A DNA stretch of 64,000 bases from Mytilus trossulus. Its lineage: Eukaryota; Mollusca; Bivalvia; Mytilida; Mytilidae. Positions 25,700 through 38,238 of the stretch are shown piece after piece (positions within the stretch are counted from its first letter, which is position 1; every line of letters begins with the position of its first letter). The notes beneath the pieces were generated by a model, which ran no database searches, was not told where the DNA came from, and saw nothing but the letters and a program-made list of their open reading frames with translations. The translations under genes and the position numbers were made by a program. The stretch covers positions 1,984,001 to 2,048,000 of the forward strand of contig NC_086373.1 in NCBI RefSeq assembly GCF_036588685.1. The letters run 5' to 3'.

Positions 25700-28600
25700 G
25701 TATGGACCATATTATGCTTTATATCAAGTTCACGTATAAGGGTTGATTAGGCTTGTCGAAACAATATGCATAGATGTACACATTTCATATTTGAAAGGCT
25801 TTTGAAGTGATCAACTGTGACTACTCACACCAGGTATTAATGCTTGCATCAAATTTTGATGATTTTTCAATAGCTTGTTCAAATTATTTATATTATTTTA
25901 ATGATAAGTTAATGTATCTTTTTATTAATATTTTCTTCATAATAGTCTACTAAATATGTATAAACACAATTTATTTGTATATAAACCCAAGGAATAAGAT
26001 AAGTTGCATGTTCTTAAAAGACGACAGAAAAATTAAGCAACGTTTTTACTCTAATATTATTGAATGGTTAATCATGAAAGTTTGCATAGACGACACTCAT
26101 AAAAAGTGATTTCATAGTTTATCAATTCCCTTAATATTTCTAAAATTTAGGAGTCATTGGATGTTCTGAAGGTGGTTTAGTTCAACAACACCAAAGTAAT
26201 GCATTTAAACGTTGATGTACGTAGTATAAACCATACGTACTAAACCTCTGTGTCCATTTACAAATGAATTTGAATTTCCAATTGAGCCAACATATCGATA
26301 GCGACATCAAGTTTTAGAAACGTCGAATATTGTTAAAAATCGTGGGTTCGCTGCAGTTTTTTTTTTTTATAGAACTTTCAAAATGCATTGCTTATAAAAT
26401 TTATGTATTTCAAAATTAAACTCGCCTTCTGAGCCAAGATATCGGTGCTGATAACAAACGAGTAGAAACACCAAAAAAACTTAAGACGCTTTTTAAGCCT
26501 CATCTATATAATAGATATTTCAATAATTGTCTACTTTCCTGCAAACATATAACTGTACGTGCCCGTGCTCGACATTTTTCATTGTGGCTCACCGACCTCG
26601 TAAATTTTAAGAGCGCTACAACAAAAAAGTAATTAAACGAAATGTAATAAATTAAACAACATCAGTAATTATAACATTCTAACTTAAGCATACAACTTAA
26701 TTAAAGATAGTAATTGACCTAGCTGCTTGAATGATGAGGTCCAACAGTTTCTTCAAAAACCTGTCCATGTTAATTGAGCAGACGGTTTTCTTCCGAGCAG
26801 GTTCTACAAGTGTCTACTAGTCTCACCTAACTAGACGAACCAGAATCCTTATAAACCACATCCAATGACGGTGTACAAATTAAAGAAAAACAACATTAAA
26901 GGCAAACTCTGCGACGGGTACTGATGTCAAAGTTCATTAAACGAAATAAAAATAAATCATAATAATCATAAGTAAGCAACGAACTTTCGGTGAATCTTTG
27001 ATTCTTTTTGAAAATACAAGTAATTAAAAAAACAAATATAAGATATATGAAAATTAACGAATCAGATCAAGATGTTGTCTCGTGTTTATGATTATAAGAT
27101 CAGTGGTCCAAAGCAACAATTGTTAACATCGTCATTTACTTATTTTCATTTTTATTATCTTTTTTTATTTTCTGAATTTACATTCAAATGTAAAAAAAGG
27201 TTTTGGTTTGATGCTCTCATGAAAACATCGCAGAAAGTCTGAACAGTCAGAGATTGCTCTGACGTCCGACAAGCAAGGTAGTTCCTTGTTTCAATATATA
27301 AATTATAAATTCTTTTCAAACTTTTCCATTCTAACAGAACTTTATATTTGTTTTTCTTTTGGAAATTGCAAAACCACTGTCGTAGAAATATTTAGATAAT
27401 TTGTGAAGAACTCCCCAAACTTGTGGTCTCGAGCATATGTTGTAAGGTGTTTTCGGGGCAATTAATTGCATCTTGCATTTCTATATTCCCTTTTATCTTC
27501 GTTTTTACACCTCTTTACCCTGTATTGCAATATATGATCATATATTTTTGACAACTGTATTGTTCAAAATAACTTGAGGACACCATTTTATATCAGATAA
27601 AAAGAAAAGGGTATTTCATTTTGTTGTTAAGTTTTCTTCTTTTTCTTAAACTGTAGCAGGATCTGCTGACCCCTTTAAAGCACCTAAGGTCAACAACAAA
27701 ATTTGGTGGGGTTCATGTTGCTCAGTCTTTAGTTTTCTGTGCTGTGTTTTGTGTACTTTTATTTGCCTAGTTTGTTTTCGTTCTTAGCATTGGTGTGGTC
27801 AGTTTATTTTTGACATATTGATTTGAATGTCTCGCTGTTATCTTTCGCCCCTCTTTTATCGGACAACATACAATCATAACAAAACATGATTCAGTGCATA
27901 TTCATCTTCTTTTTTTATTGTTCTTTAAATCTGATTTATTGTAAAATAATGATAGCTGTTATCTGTAGAATCGATGTTTAACGACTTAACTTTACTTTTA
28001 TGGACAAAATAAGACAGTAAAGTAGCCTATCTTAAGCTTTATAACTTTTAGTAATAACACAGCCTTTTACGGAATTAGTATATGACGCAGCTACATACAT
28101 TGCATTAATCTTTTATATCATATTTCTTTTCAAATCCAATTCTGTTTATACAAATATATACTAATAAATAATAATTTCAAAGGCGATGTTGGATTAGATT
28201 ATTGTATTCGAACAGCTTCAATGGCGTCAGTTTGACCTTTGAAAATATATGTGTTACCAAATCGGATCCTTAAATACTTTATAGTTTTACCTTTATGATA
28301 ATTTGAAGTGTTGATGTCAATGCTAGGACGACTTCTTTCGAACATTGGATTCGATGGTAAATCTATATAAGATTTGCTTGCAAACCTAACGAAGAAAAAC
28401 TTGCCAATTATTTTGTCAGTATAATTGGCCTCTGATCTATCTATTTCAATACTCTGATGTTATTTTTTTCCTCATAAAAACCTGTCAAAATCGTGATATA
28501 GTTATAAATGATTCACGTATCAAGCTCCATTGTGAATTTTTGTTTGCTTTTATCATGAACTTCTATTTTTTACTGTTGTTCAATCATTTTTTAGGCACAA

Positions 28601-29090
28601 TGTGACTAAAATTACTGTCTACATTGCATGCTCCGTTGTGTAGTCATGACAAACTCAATACTTTTATATTGTTGATCTAAAGATTTCCATATTTATTTTA
28701 TCATAAATAGTGCTCATATGTGATATGTGTTCTTGTTGGTAAATGTTGTTTAGGCAGCATTCAGATGGAATAACTGTACAAAAAAGACAGGATAAATGAC
28801 ATCTTATTTTGGAAGAGTATCATTTGTAGAAAAAAAGAACGGTGCATGACATTAATTAAAAGTGCACACTGATGTCCAAATTCTGACCACAAGCTAGCAC
28901 CAATAGATACGTATAGTAAACTCTTTGCAGTCAAGACGAGTCTCAACTAATCACTTTTAATGTACCTATGTAAATTTTGTAAGATTTATGCTGTGCAAAT
29001 GATAGGTCTTGACCATTTTCTTGTATCTAAAACTGAAAAATAAAAAGTTCATAAAAACTGAGTTTGAAAATTAGCTGAGATTTGTTTTCC
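25700..29090. other. AT-rich stretch without recognisable gene
   Basis: Only a SINE-like fragment at 27660-27880 stands out. Two loosely similar segments around 26235-26345 and 26385-26500 share a GAGCCAACATATCG / GAGCCAAGATATCG block, too weak to define a repeat. A 61-codon minus frame at 28761-28946 has no supporting signal. Confidence 0.45.
27660..27880 (+). repeat. SINE-like mussel repeat fragment
   Basis: Contains TGGGGTTCATGTTGCTCAGT, TTTTGTGTACTTTTATTTGC and ATTTGAATGTCTCGCTGTTA with CTTTCGCCCCTCTTTT. This is the layout of the head and middle part of a mussel interspersed repeat, here without the usual 3' end. Confidence 0.6.
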
Positions 29091-29099
29091 GTGACCCTA

Positions 29100-29216
29100 T
29101 ATGAATCAGGTATACACATTAACCTTGGCCTGTAATGTGTAATGGTTTACTTTTATAAATTGTGACCGTTAGATGGAGAGTTGTCACATTGGCACTCATA
29201 CCACATCTTCCTATAT
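29100..29216 (+). repeat. SINE-like mussel repeat, 3' end
   Basis: The 3' block GTTAGATGGAGAGTTGTCAC with ATTGGCACTCATACCACATC lies about 350 bp downstream of the stop codon of the minus-strand membrane-protein gene, on the opposite strand. Confidence 0.75.
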
Positions 29217-29570
29217 ATACATATATGGTAACGTTGCATATGTCAATGAGACATAATTAAATGACACACATACCCACAATACATCTAGAAATTAAAATTG
29301 TCTTTCAAACCGAGTCGACTAATGTTCAAAATTCAACAAAAGCACATAAAGTAGCAAAATCTGCCACTAACCCCATCATCACAAGGGACACATACACAAT
29401 ACTATATAACTAATGACGATCATTGAAGAGGTTCGATTATCAGTAAATTTTTGACCAAAATATTCTCTGTAAAACTAAACAAAAATGAGGACAGGCAAAT
29501 AACTTTTAATATCCCTTATATATATGTAAACACACACTATATACATTTGGCAATATAATGATATACGTCT

Positions 29571-32500
29571 TCAGTGTCTTTTGTACTGGAAATAGTCTGT
29601 ATCTGATTGTTGTGAGTTGTACCGGGAATTTCTATTGGAAACATAACTGCTAGCTTTGCTTGGTTGAGGTGCCGGATATTTCTTAAATCCGGACAGTCCA
29701 GCATATTTAGAGTCCTGGTTTACTCTGTTCGGACTATGTCTAGGAGTAGAACTGGTTCCGAATGTCGATTCTCCGTAAGTCTTGTTGTTAAACCTCTGGT
29801 CTTCTACTTCCATCATTTCATCGGTAGTAGAATCCGATACCTTCCGAATCTTTATAAAATCCTGTGTAGCTATCGACGACGGTACATCATTAATAAAACC
29901 CGTGCTATGCACGAAATCATCGCTACAGAACACTGTAGAAATGGCTTCTGAAGTTAAATCAACGTTCTTTCGGCTCTTATATAGAACCCTAAACAAAAAC
30001 AAAATAATATTACTAGTAATAGTTTGTATAGAGATTTCCTTCAGACCATTTGGACTAGTGATATGAACGCACAACTTTATTAGCAGGTGCTTGTTTTGAA
30101 TCTAACTAGGCATGTAATTTTTTTATTTATCTAATTATAATCATTTAATGATGAATATCGATATTTATACTAAAACTAGAAGAAGAAAAAAACACTAACA
30201 AAAAAGATCGACCTTTTTAAGATCTGATCGGTCTTTGGTCCAGTGTAAACGGGTAAGATCGATCTTCAATCGGACTTAAAAAGTCTACCTCTAATGGTGG
30301 TTTTAAAAAGATCGATCTTATTTGAATCGATCTTTTTTTCAGGTGTTTGTTATATTTAGATAGGAAAATAAAGGTCTGACCGGTTCTTTTTATGTTGTAT
30401 AGTGTAAACGCACTAGATTAAATAATATCGATCTCAATTGATCCTGCTTATGCAATGAAAACGCGAACTGGTCTTTTTAAGGTCGATTCAAAAAAAGATT
30501 GATTCAATTTCGTTGTCAGTGTAAACGGGGTCTTAGTCGTGATTTTTTTACGCTTTCAAGTAAAATATTTAGATTGGTTTTCCCAAATTTTCTGTAAATT
30601 GTAAATACTTTATTATACACAATTGAACAACTTTTTATATCAACAGCAGACCCACAATTCAACCTATTTTTATCATTTAAATTGAAAATATCAAAGGATA
30701 TCGCATTCAAAGTGAAATATTGCTTAAAAAAGGGGTACTAGATTGCCTGTCCTCATTTCCGTTTTTACCAAATAATGTTACTGTTATAATTCGTCCATAT
30801 TATATTTTTTTCTAGAATTACCTGATAATCATCAGAGCAATGATGATAACCGCCAAAGCAAATAGGGAAATTGTTATTCCAAGGGCTATCGTGGAATTGG
30901 GATTATCTGTAAATAAAAATTATAAAAATATAAACTGAATCATATGATAAATTCCCATCCTACAATTTTGAATCAACTGCAAAAAAAACAGACTGCCAGC
31001 TGTCAATAGTTATAAGAAGATGTTGTATGAGGGCCAATGAGACAACGTTCAATAAGTAAAAAGTCTAGTAAAAAGTAAACCAAGTACGGTCTTCAACACG
31101 GAGCCTTTGCTCACACCGAACAGCAAGGATTCAAAATTACTAGTGATAAAGCATTTAAAGAGGTCTAATCTATTGAAAACGAAAAAAAGAGAAACTCGTA
31201 TGAACCACATCAACAAACGATAACCACGGAACAAAATGTTCCTGTTGAGTGCTCTTGTGTTTGTCCGTATACCTGTCACATAGTTGTCATTTCAGCTATA
31301 TATTTTTTAACATTACCATACAAGCGTGAGGTTTGGCTAACCATAAAACCAGAATTTAATCCCTGACTTTTTTTCTAAAAAAAAATGTCTTGTAGCAAGT
31401 CAATAATTTGAGTCATTGATAGCTGTTATACAAAATCAAGTAGATCATTTCTAAGTTTGTATGCGTTTGTTTTTTATGCATGTCAGTGATTATGTTGTTC
31501 CGTTGTCATCCTCTTATAGTTGATGTGTTTCGTTTGGTTTTAAATTGTAATATGGAGTTATTTATCTCAATCGATTAATGACTTTTGAACAGCAGAATAC
31601 TGCTATTGCCTTTATCCAGGACATGTTTAAACAGATGCAGCGGGGTTTAACGCTTTGACAGGCGCCAACCTTCATCATAACCTGAGGTAGCTTTCCTACC
31701 TTGTCTTATAATATTGACTTACTTTTCTATATTAAGCAGGTAATGAGATATTAGTATGACTTTTGCTCTATAAATTGAGATACTTTTGGTTGAATCATAA
31801 ATTGATGTTCCCCACCCCACTTTCAGTCTAATCTTACACTACTGTTTATTTCGTTAGCTTATAAAGTTGAAACAACGATGACAATTTACCTTTCTTTGTA
31901 TTTTCTTGTTTAACATCAACAGTTGGAGATGTCGACAGATCTTTGCTATCTGTAAAAGAAAGAAAAAATGTCAGAAATTGTAACTTTATTCGGTAATACC
32001 ATGTCGTTTTTTTTATACTGAAACAGGGAAACATGCGAAAATAGCTGCTGATTATAACTCTATGAACATTTTCTAAAGATTATTTAGCATCAGTTCATAG
32101 GATTACTAAGTGTTGACCAAAACATGATAACACCACAAGCTTTTGCTTGGATATACTTGCCTCATTTTCAAAAAATTGATATCGCTGCATTTTTTTTTCT
32201 CGCCTTGTTATTTGATAGACAAGATAGTAGTAATTAACATTTCACCACTGTTTAAGGTGTGTCCGTGTTGGCTAATCTTTAGTTTACCATGTAATGTTTG
32301 TTAAACTATTGTTTGTCTTTTCGCATTTTTATTTATTTTAAAATAGGGCTATGTGTTCTTCAAATTATGTTTTACCGTCATAATATTAACTGAAACTTTA
32401 ATACTGTACTATATCATAGTTTTGAAACATATGTAGATCTTAGTAACTAGACCAACACTGATAAAATGAAAGAAAGTTAGGTACCTGGTGGCTCTGACAC

Positions 32501-35500
32501 GTTCGCCTTAAAAGTTGTTAAACTGTCTGCTATGGTATAGTGAACTTTACTTGGCACAACCGAAATCACTTTTAAGATTTTTGGGGTGGTATTCGAAAAA
32601 TTGAGTGGCAATATACTTTGAAGAGCTGATGTTGAAGATAAGAGTTCCATGTTTGTTGTGATAAAGTTTGGTTCTTGGCTACTAAACAAAATTTGATTAT
32701 TCGGGGAAACAAATCCAGACGAGGAACCAGTTGTATAGAAATTAAGATTACCAGTTGTTTGAAGGTCGATTTTGTTCGAGATAACAACCCCTGATACATT
32801 TGACAGCGTCGGGGTATAACTGGTAAACGGTGAAGATTCTGTTGTAGACGGTTCTAAATTTGTAAGATAGTTTTCCGTTTTGGTTGATGGTTTCTCTGTC
32901 GTAGTTTGTCTTCCCAATTCGGTTGTAGATCCGACTGTTACACTATCTAAACATAAACAAACAAAAAGTTGCGTGCAAATATCCCGACGAAGTTAAAAAA
33001 GGATAACTTGCAAAGTATTCGTAAGTTAAATACTTATTCTATACTTGCCAGCTATAAGAATTAATAAGACCAAATTTACTTGACTTTAATGTATTTTCTA
33101 TATAAAAATCCTCTTACACAATTTGACTGTTTATTTGTTTGTAATTTGTGTTTCAGATTCATTCTGTGGTCAAAGATACTTAGAATAATATTTTGAAGTA
33201 CTACAAGTTTGGTAGGCACATAGCAAATTTTAGGAGAAATAAAAAAAAACATGAATTGCGAACAGATCTGTATAGTCTTGTTTAGATATGCTATCATTTT
33301 AAACTATGTTCTCAAAAAGATCTTGTGTGTTTGCGGGTTTATCATTTGTCTTGAATATTTTGATACTTGAGACTCATTAATCACACCAAGTGATGTTGTA
33401 CTTTGACTTACTACATTATATATATAACATCATTATCATTGTTTTGTGTTATGGTGTTAAGTGTTAGTTGTTGTACCTTTTCTATTCAAAACAATGAAAG
33501 TCGTGTTCCTGCACGAGTCGTTCCTCGCAAAACTAAGTATATACTTGTTTCCTAGATGTATAGCAGTTTTGGTGACATTTAGACGAAACAATGCTCTTTT
33601 ACGACTAGTCGTGAGATTGTAAAGTAGGCCGGAATTGCAGTCTTGAAGCCATAACGAAGGGCTGCACTCCAATGGTAAAATAAGAATGGTTATTGAATAC
33701 AATGAAGAAGCATTTTGAAATGCAATGTTTTGAGTTTCTTTGCTATTGATCTTGAACTGTCTGTGTGTTGAATCATATATCTGACCTGTTAAAATAAAGA
33801 TATTTAGTATTTCATATTGAAACTACATCGTATTTAACCTAACTCCGATTATTAAAGTTAGTTTATTTAAACATTGATTTGACAATTCATCAGAAAGTAA
33901 GAACTGCTCCCTCTTTTATTGCAAAAGTTGAATTTTAATTCGTATAATGATATGTCTCTGTGTAATATAGTTCTGTCCTTTATGGTACCGATTTTCTACT
34001 ATAAAAATGTAGTAAATCGAAGTACCATACATTCTGCAAAGTATGTTTACGAACTAAAACAACTGCGTTCAGACAATAATAGGACATTCCAGATAATTGA
34101 GGATACTAATCCGACTTTTTCACTTTTCGTGTCGTATCGCTGTCTAATGCGGGGTTCACACATTGCCGATTATTGCTCCCGATTGAGATCAGACAGCAAT
34201 ACGACACGAAAAGTGAAAAAGTCGGATTAGTATCCTCAATTATCTGGAATGTTCTATCATTGTCTGAACGCATTCGTTTTAGTTCGTAACAGATTCCTAC
34301 GGATCGGGAAGGGTCCGAATAGTTCGGCAAAGCATCCCGACAGTTAGGTGCGTCCCGTAACATTCGGGGCAACTCAGCCGATTTTGTCTAGTCGGATTAC
34401 AATCGTGGCTATGTCGTGACAGATTCTGCTGTATCGGATCGAATTCCGAACAATGTCTTGTGTATTCTGGACGGTGTCCTGTGGAACGGGAATGATCTGG
34501 AGTAATTTTTCATAGTTGTTTTTCTGCCGATTGAGTCCAGATTGCATCCAGATCTTGTCGATTGCGAACCGTTTTTTGCCGAAACCGTTCCGAAACAGTC
34601 CCGTTATTAATACGAAATTCGTCAATGATACCCACGTCAGAGTCCCGACAATTACAGAATACAATACGACTGAGACCAGACAAAGCCGTTTGCAATGCGA
34701 TAGAGCGGACTATGATAGGATTACGTTCCGACAGTACTTGATCATCCCGAATATGCCGACAGTTTTCGAACGGATAACTTCCGTCAGCGTCGGTTCACTG
34801 TCCGGTCACTGTCTGATCTCAGTCGGATAACATTCGGTAGAGTCGGGACGCAGTCGTGACAGACTCGGTCGAATTTTACCTGGCGAAAAATACAAATCGG
34901 ATTAGAAGCGGATTCAGAACGGTATTATCGGGACTAATTCGCTTAGAAACGGTTGAATATCGGTGCTTCCTGAATACTATCTGATTGTTGTCGTGATCAA
35001 ATTATTTTTTTTACAAATTTTAATTTAAGTTTGAATTTCCATCCACGATTCACAGGATCTTGATCAGACTTTTAATAAATTTTAATCGGGAATGGTCCTG
35101 TCAAGAACGGTAGTAAAAATCGTGAATGTGTGACCCCAGCTTAATCTAAAACTGGAGCAATAATCGGCAATGTGTGAACCCCGCATTACCTGGTGAAATT
35201 CGATCGAGTCTGTCACGACTGCGTCCCGATTCTTCCGAATCAAATTCGATAGAAATCAAACAGTGACTAGACAGTGAACCGACGCTGACGGAAGTTATCT
35301 GTTGGAAAACTGTCGGCATACTCGAGATGATCATGTACTGTTGGAACGTAATCCTATCACGGTCCGCTCTATCGCATTGCAAACGGCTTTGTCTGGTCTC
35401 AGTCGTATTGTATTTTGTAATTGTCGGGACTCTGACTTGTGTATCATTGACGAATTTCATATTAATAACGGGACTGTTCCCGAACGGTTTAGGCAAAAAC

Positions 35501-37940
35501 GTTTCGCAATCGGCAAGATCTGGATCGAATCTTGACTTAATCGGCAGAAAACAGCAATGAAAAATTTCCCAAGATCATTCCCGTCCCACAGGACACCGTA
35601 AAGAATACACAGAACATTGTTAGGATTTTGATCCGATACCGTCAGCATAATCTGTCACGACACAAGCACGACTATCATCCGACTAGACACAATCGGATGA
35701 GTTTCTACGAATGTTACGGGACGCCCATATATAATTGTCGGGGTGCTTCGCCGAACTATTCGGACCCTTCCCGACCTGTAGGAATCTGTTACGAACTTAT
35801 ACGACTTTGTTCAGCTAATGATAGAACATTCGAGATAATTGAGGACAGTAATCCGACTTTTTTCATTTTTCGCGTCGTATCGCTGTTTGGTCTCAAACGG
35901 GAGCAATAATCGGCAATGTGTGAAAGTCGCATACGAGACATAGTAAGGCCGTTAGTTTTAGGCCCCACATAAGGAACATAATAAGGCCGTCTCATTGGCA
36001 ATAATACCACATCATCTTTTAATATATACATATGTAGTAGAAATAAAATTAGTAGTGAACTTCTTTTTTCAAAGTCGAAATTTGGCATTTCAAATCTGTA
36101 AATTTCGATTTTAACTCGAAATTTTAACTTTTAAAATCTCGAAATTTTGACTTTAACTTAAAACTTTGACATTCTTTGATCTTGAAATTTATTCAAACCA
36201 AAAATTTCTGTCAACATGCATGTTCTTTCCGAATGAAAAAAAATCAAATTTACAATTTTTACTTATTCGGAATTCAGAAATTTGAGAAGGTCAAAAATTT
36301 GGGAGTCAGTCGAAATTTTAAAATCTGGAATGTCAAAATTTCGAATTTGAAAAATATTTCATTACAAATTTTATGTTAACCATGTCCCTAATACGCTTTC
36401 GTAAGAAATACTTTGAAAAAACAAGGGTTCATGCTTTTTATTAGATATATATATACTATTGGGAGTAAAAAACCAGCGAATTGATCTTTTGATAATAAAA
36501 AACAAATGTTTGGACTTTAACGGTGCTTTTTTGTGGACTTTAGCGGAACTTGTTATTGTGGACTTTAACGGCGTATTCTTGTGGACTTAAGCGGAGGTCA
36601 TTTTGTGGACTTTAGCGGCGTTGTGGACTTTAGCGGAAAATTGTTGTGGACTTTAGCGGTGTTGTGGACTTTAGAGTAATTTTGGACTTTAACGGTGCCA
36701 CAATGGTATATTCTACTATTAAATGTATTGTGTAGCGTGATTTTCGATTAATATTCATTTCAGTGTTTTGTAACGATATTTCATGATCTTTATTAAAGGT
36801 TGCATTGCACAGAAATTAACAAGTTACCGCGACCAAATTAAACGTAATTCATGGCTAACAATTTCGGCCATGTATATATAATAAATTGTTTTTAGATTCG
36901 GACGCATTTTTGAGAGAGAATCGAATTTCACAATCTGTATACATTTGTTAGTTAATACATATTTTATCTTACCGCTGTGGCATGAATGTTTGGTACCATT
37001 AGTTACATGTTTGGTATTAATACTATTTACTGCATTGCCTGAAAAATAATACCGGGATTTGAAGGTGTTATATCAGAATGATTTAAATATCACATGTGTA
37101 TGTATATACTAGTATACGGACAGACTTGGCTATCGTGTAAAAAAGCTAACATCTAGAGATGCTTGAGAAATTCATGTTCAGTGGCAAGTATCATGATCAG
37201 GTTCATAAAAAACACGGGATGTTATATGGTGCATATGGGTGCAACCACGCAAAATCAGTAAGTCCCTAAAATGTTAGTTAACAAGACACCGTAGTATGAA
37301 CCCTGCCTTTCTGAAACCCCTTTGGCAATAGTGTGTCTATATCTCTAAAACACCATATAAAGAAACATGCATTAGCATATCTCGTAAAAAAATGAGATAC
37401 GTACAATTGTCCATGATTTAGAAGGTGGTATTAACAAGGTTACAAAAAAATAACATTGTTACATCTATGAGTCTTCCAACTAAAAAGAAGAATTCATACT
37501 TTAAACCAAAAAATAATACTGCAAGTAGTAATTTGTATGACTCTTTTGGATTTGGACTACCAATTAAGTGTAGCACTGCTGGCAAGTTGTATGGATTGCT
37601 CCTTGTATCTTTGATGCTTATCAAGACACTCGAGTAAGTCTTTTGACGTTATTTTAACATTGAGGGTAGAATATACGTTTTCACAATATTATAAACAGCC
37701 TTAAACCAAATGCAGTCACGTCAATGTTTATACACAAAAAATGGGATATTAAAAATATGTTTGTGATATACTTTTTTTATATTGATTGATATTATTTAAG
37801 TTTACAGTCTAACAACGTTTTTACCAAATAAAGTAAGAAATTAAAAAGGTTATAGGTTCGATATGAATTTAAAAAATACCTTTGACTCCTAATATCACCA
37901 ATTGTAACCAGCAAGCAGACATTAACAATTTAGACTCCAT
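29571..37940 (-). CDS. Single-pass type I membrane protein with ITIM-like tail
   Basis: I assembled seven exons from splice sites: 37880-37940, 36973-37038, 33477-33785, 32485-32946, 31890-31949, 30822-30906 and 29571-29988, giving 486 residues. All introns are phase 1 except the last (phase 2). Exon 1 starts at an ATG followed by ESKLLMSACWLQLVILGVK, a typical signal peptide. Residues about 22-146 form a small extracellular region with four or so cysteines and several N-glycosylation sites; it is not clearly a CUB domain. Residues 146-320 are a Ser/Thr-rich stalk. A helix at about 326-347 (ITISLFALAVIIIALMII) spans the membrane and is followed by basic YKSRK. The tail of about 138 residues has SKYAGL (Tyr443), matching the ITIM consensus, plus further tyrosines near the end. 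An ATTAAA lies about 60 bp past the stop. Layout and phases match the divergent plus-strand gene. An undetected extra phase-1 exon is possible. Confidence 0.72.
30205..30535 (-). mobile_element. MITE-like element with repeated GATCGATC motifs
   Basis: Many copies of GATCGATCTT/AAGATCGATC-like text and of CAGTGTAAACGGG (at about 30240 and 30517, with a similar AGTGTAAACGCAC at about 30400) fill this stretch, in the last intron of the minus-strand membrane-protein gene. Ends were not resolved and no open frame spans it. Orientation is arbitrary. Confidence 0.5.
31015..31275 (-). repeat. SINE-like mussel repeat, inverted
   Basis: Reverse complement of the family: GAAGATGTTGTATGAGGGCC, AATGAGACAACGTTCAAT, GGTCTTCAACACGGAGCCTT, TGCTCACACCGAACAGCAAG and CACATCAACAAACGATAACC in order. 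It sits in the intron between the transmembrane exon and the preceding 60-bp exon, in the same orientation as the gene. Confidence 0.8.
34020..35935. mobile_element. Long foldback element with nested inverted repeats
   Basis: The outer sequence ATGCGGGGTTCACACATTGC, followed by CGATTATTGCTCCC at about 34147, recurs inverted at about 35150-35185 and again at about 35895-35930. Between them, roughly 34250-34860 and 35190-35770 are imperfect inverted copies, each with CCCGACAATTACAGAATACA-like text. Frames on both strands are mirror images of one another and have no recognisable transposase, so they are not counted as genes. A further small inversion (about 34055-34140 against 34200-34290) flanks the left end. 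The element lies in the largest intron of the minus-strand membrane-protein gene. Confidence 0.8.
35940..36020 (+). repeat. SINE-like mussel repeat, short 3' fragment
   Basis: The fragment AAGGCCGTCTCATTGGCAAT with AATACCACATCATCTTTT directly follows the foldback element, suggesting one inserted beside or into the other. Confidence 0.6.
36509..36699 (+). repeat. Iterated TGTGGACTTTAGCGG array
   Basis: Nine same-orientation copies of a motif close to TGTGGACTTTAGCGG are separated by 0-14 bp of variable sequence. The core CCGCTAAAGTCC (reverse complement) resembles the CGCTAAAGTGCGATGG motif iterated at the ends of the element at 42513-43289, so this may be one end of a related transposon. No opposing array or second end was seen. 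Confidence 0.8.
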
Positions 37941-38221
37941 ATCCGTTCCATGAAACAAGTATCTTTGACTAACACAACAAAGGAGACAGGTGGAACGTGA
38001 TCGTATCTGTATTCTTTATCTCCACTAAATATTATATTTACTTCTTTATCTTCTAGTATCAAACTCTTTGTTTAAGAATGATACATGCGTACTCCGTTCA
38101 TTTTTTTCCCATTTTTTAACGAATGATCAATGTTCTTCTATTTATCGTTTTTATTTTTTTATTGTTTGAGCCTCAGTCTCCTTCCACTTTTTATCTTTAT
38201 GATTAGTTGTCGGGCCCCTCT

Positions 38222-38238
38222 CCCCCCCCCCCCCCCCC
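38222..38238 (+). repeat. Homopolymer run of 17 C
   Basis: C17 followed by an A-rich stretch and CACACACA, a low-complexity patch in the divergent intergenic region. Confidence 0.9.

Noticed and set aside
34106-35909. Open frames of 76-116 codons on both strands
   Set aside because: They are mirror images produced by the inverted arms of one foldback element and show no transposase motif.
37425-37637. Plus-strand frame with a hydrophobic end (LYGLLLVSLMLIKTL) and a strong donor at 37634, as first exon of the plus-strand receptor
   Set aside because: It leaves in phase 2 while the next exon (40161) needs phase 1, and no bridging exon was found. The hydrophobic stretch is also far from the start codon.
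38132-38215. Plus-strand MINVLLFIVFIFLLFEPQS frame as a signal peptide
   Set aside because: It ends at a stop without any usable donor and lies in a T-rich low-complexity stretch.
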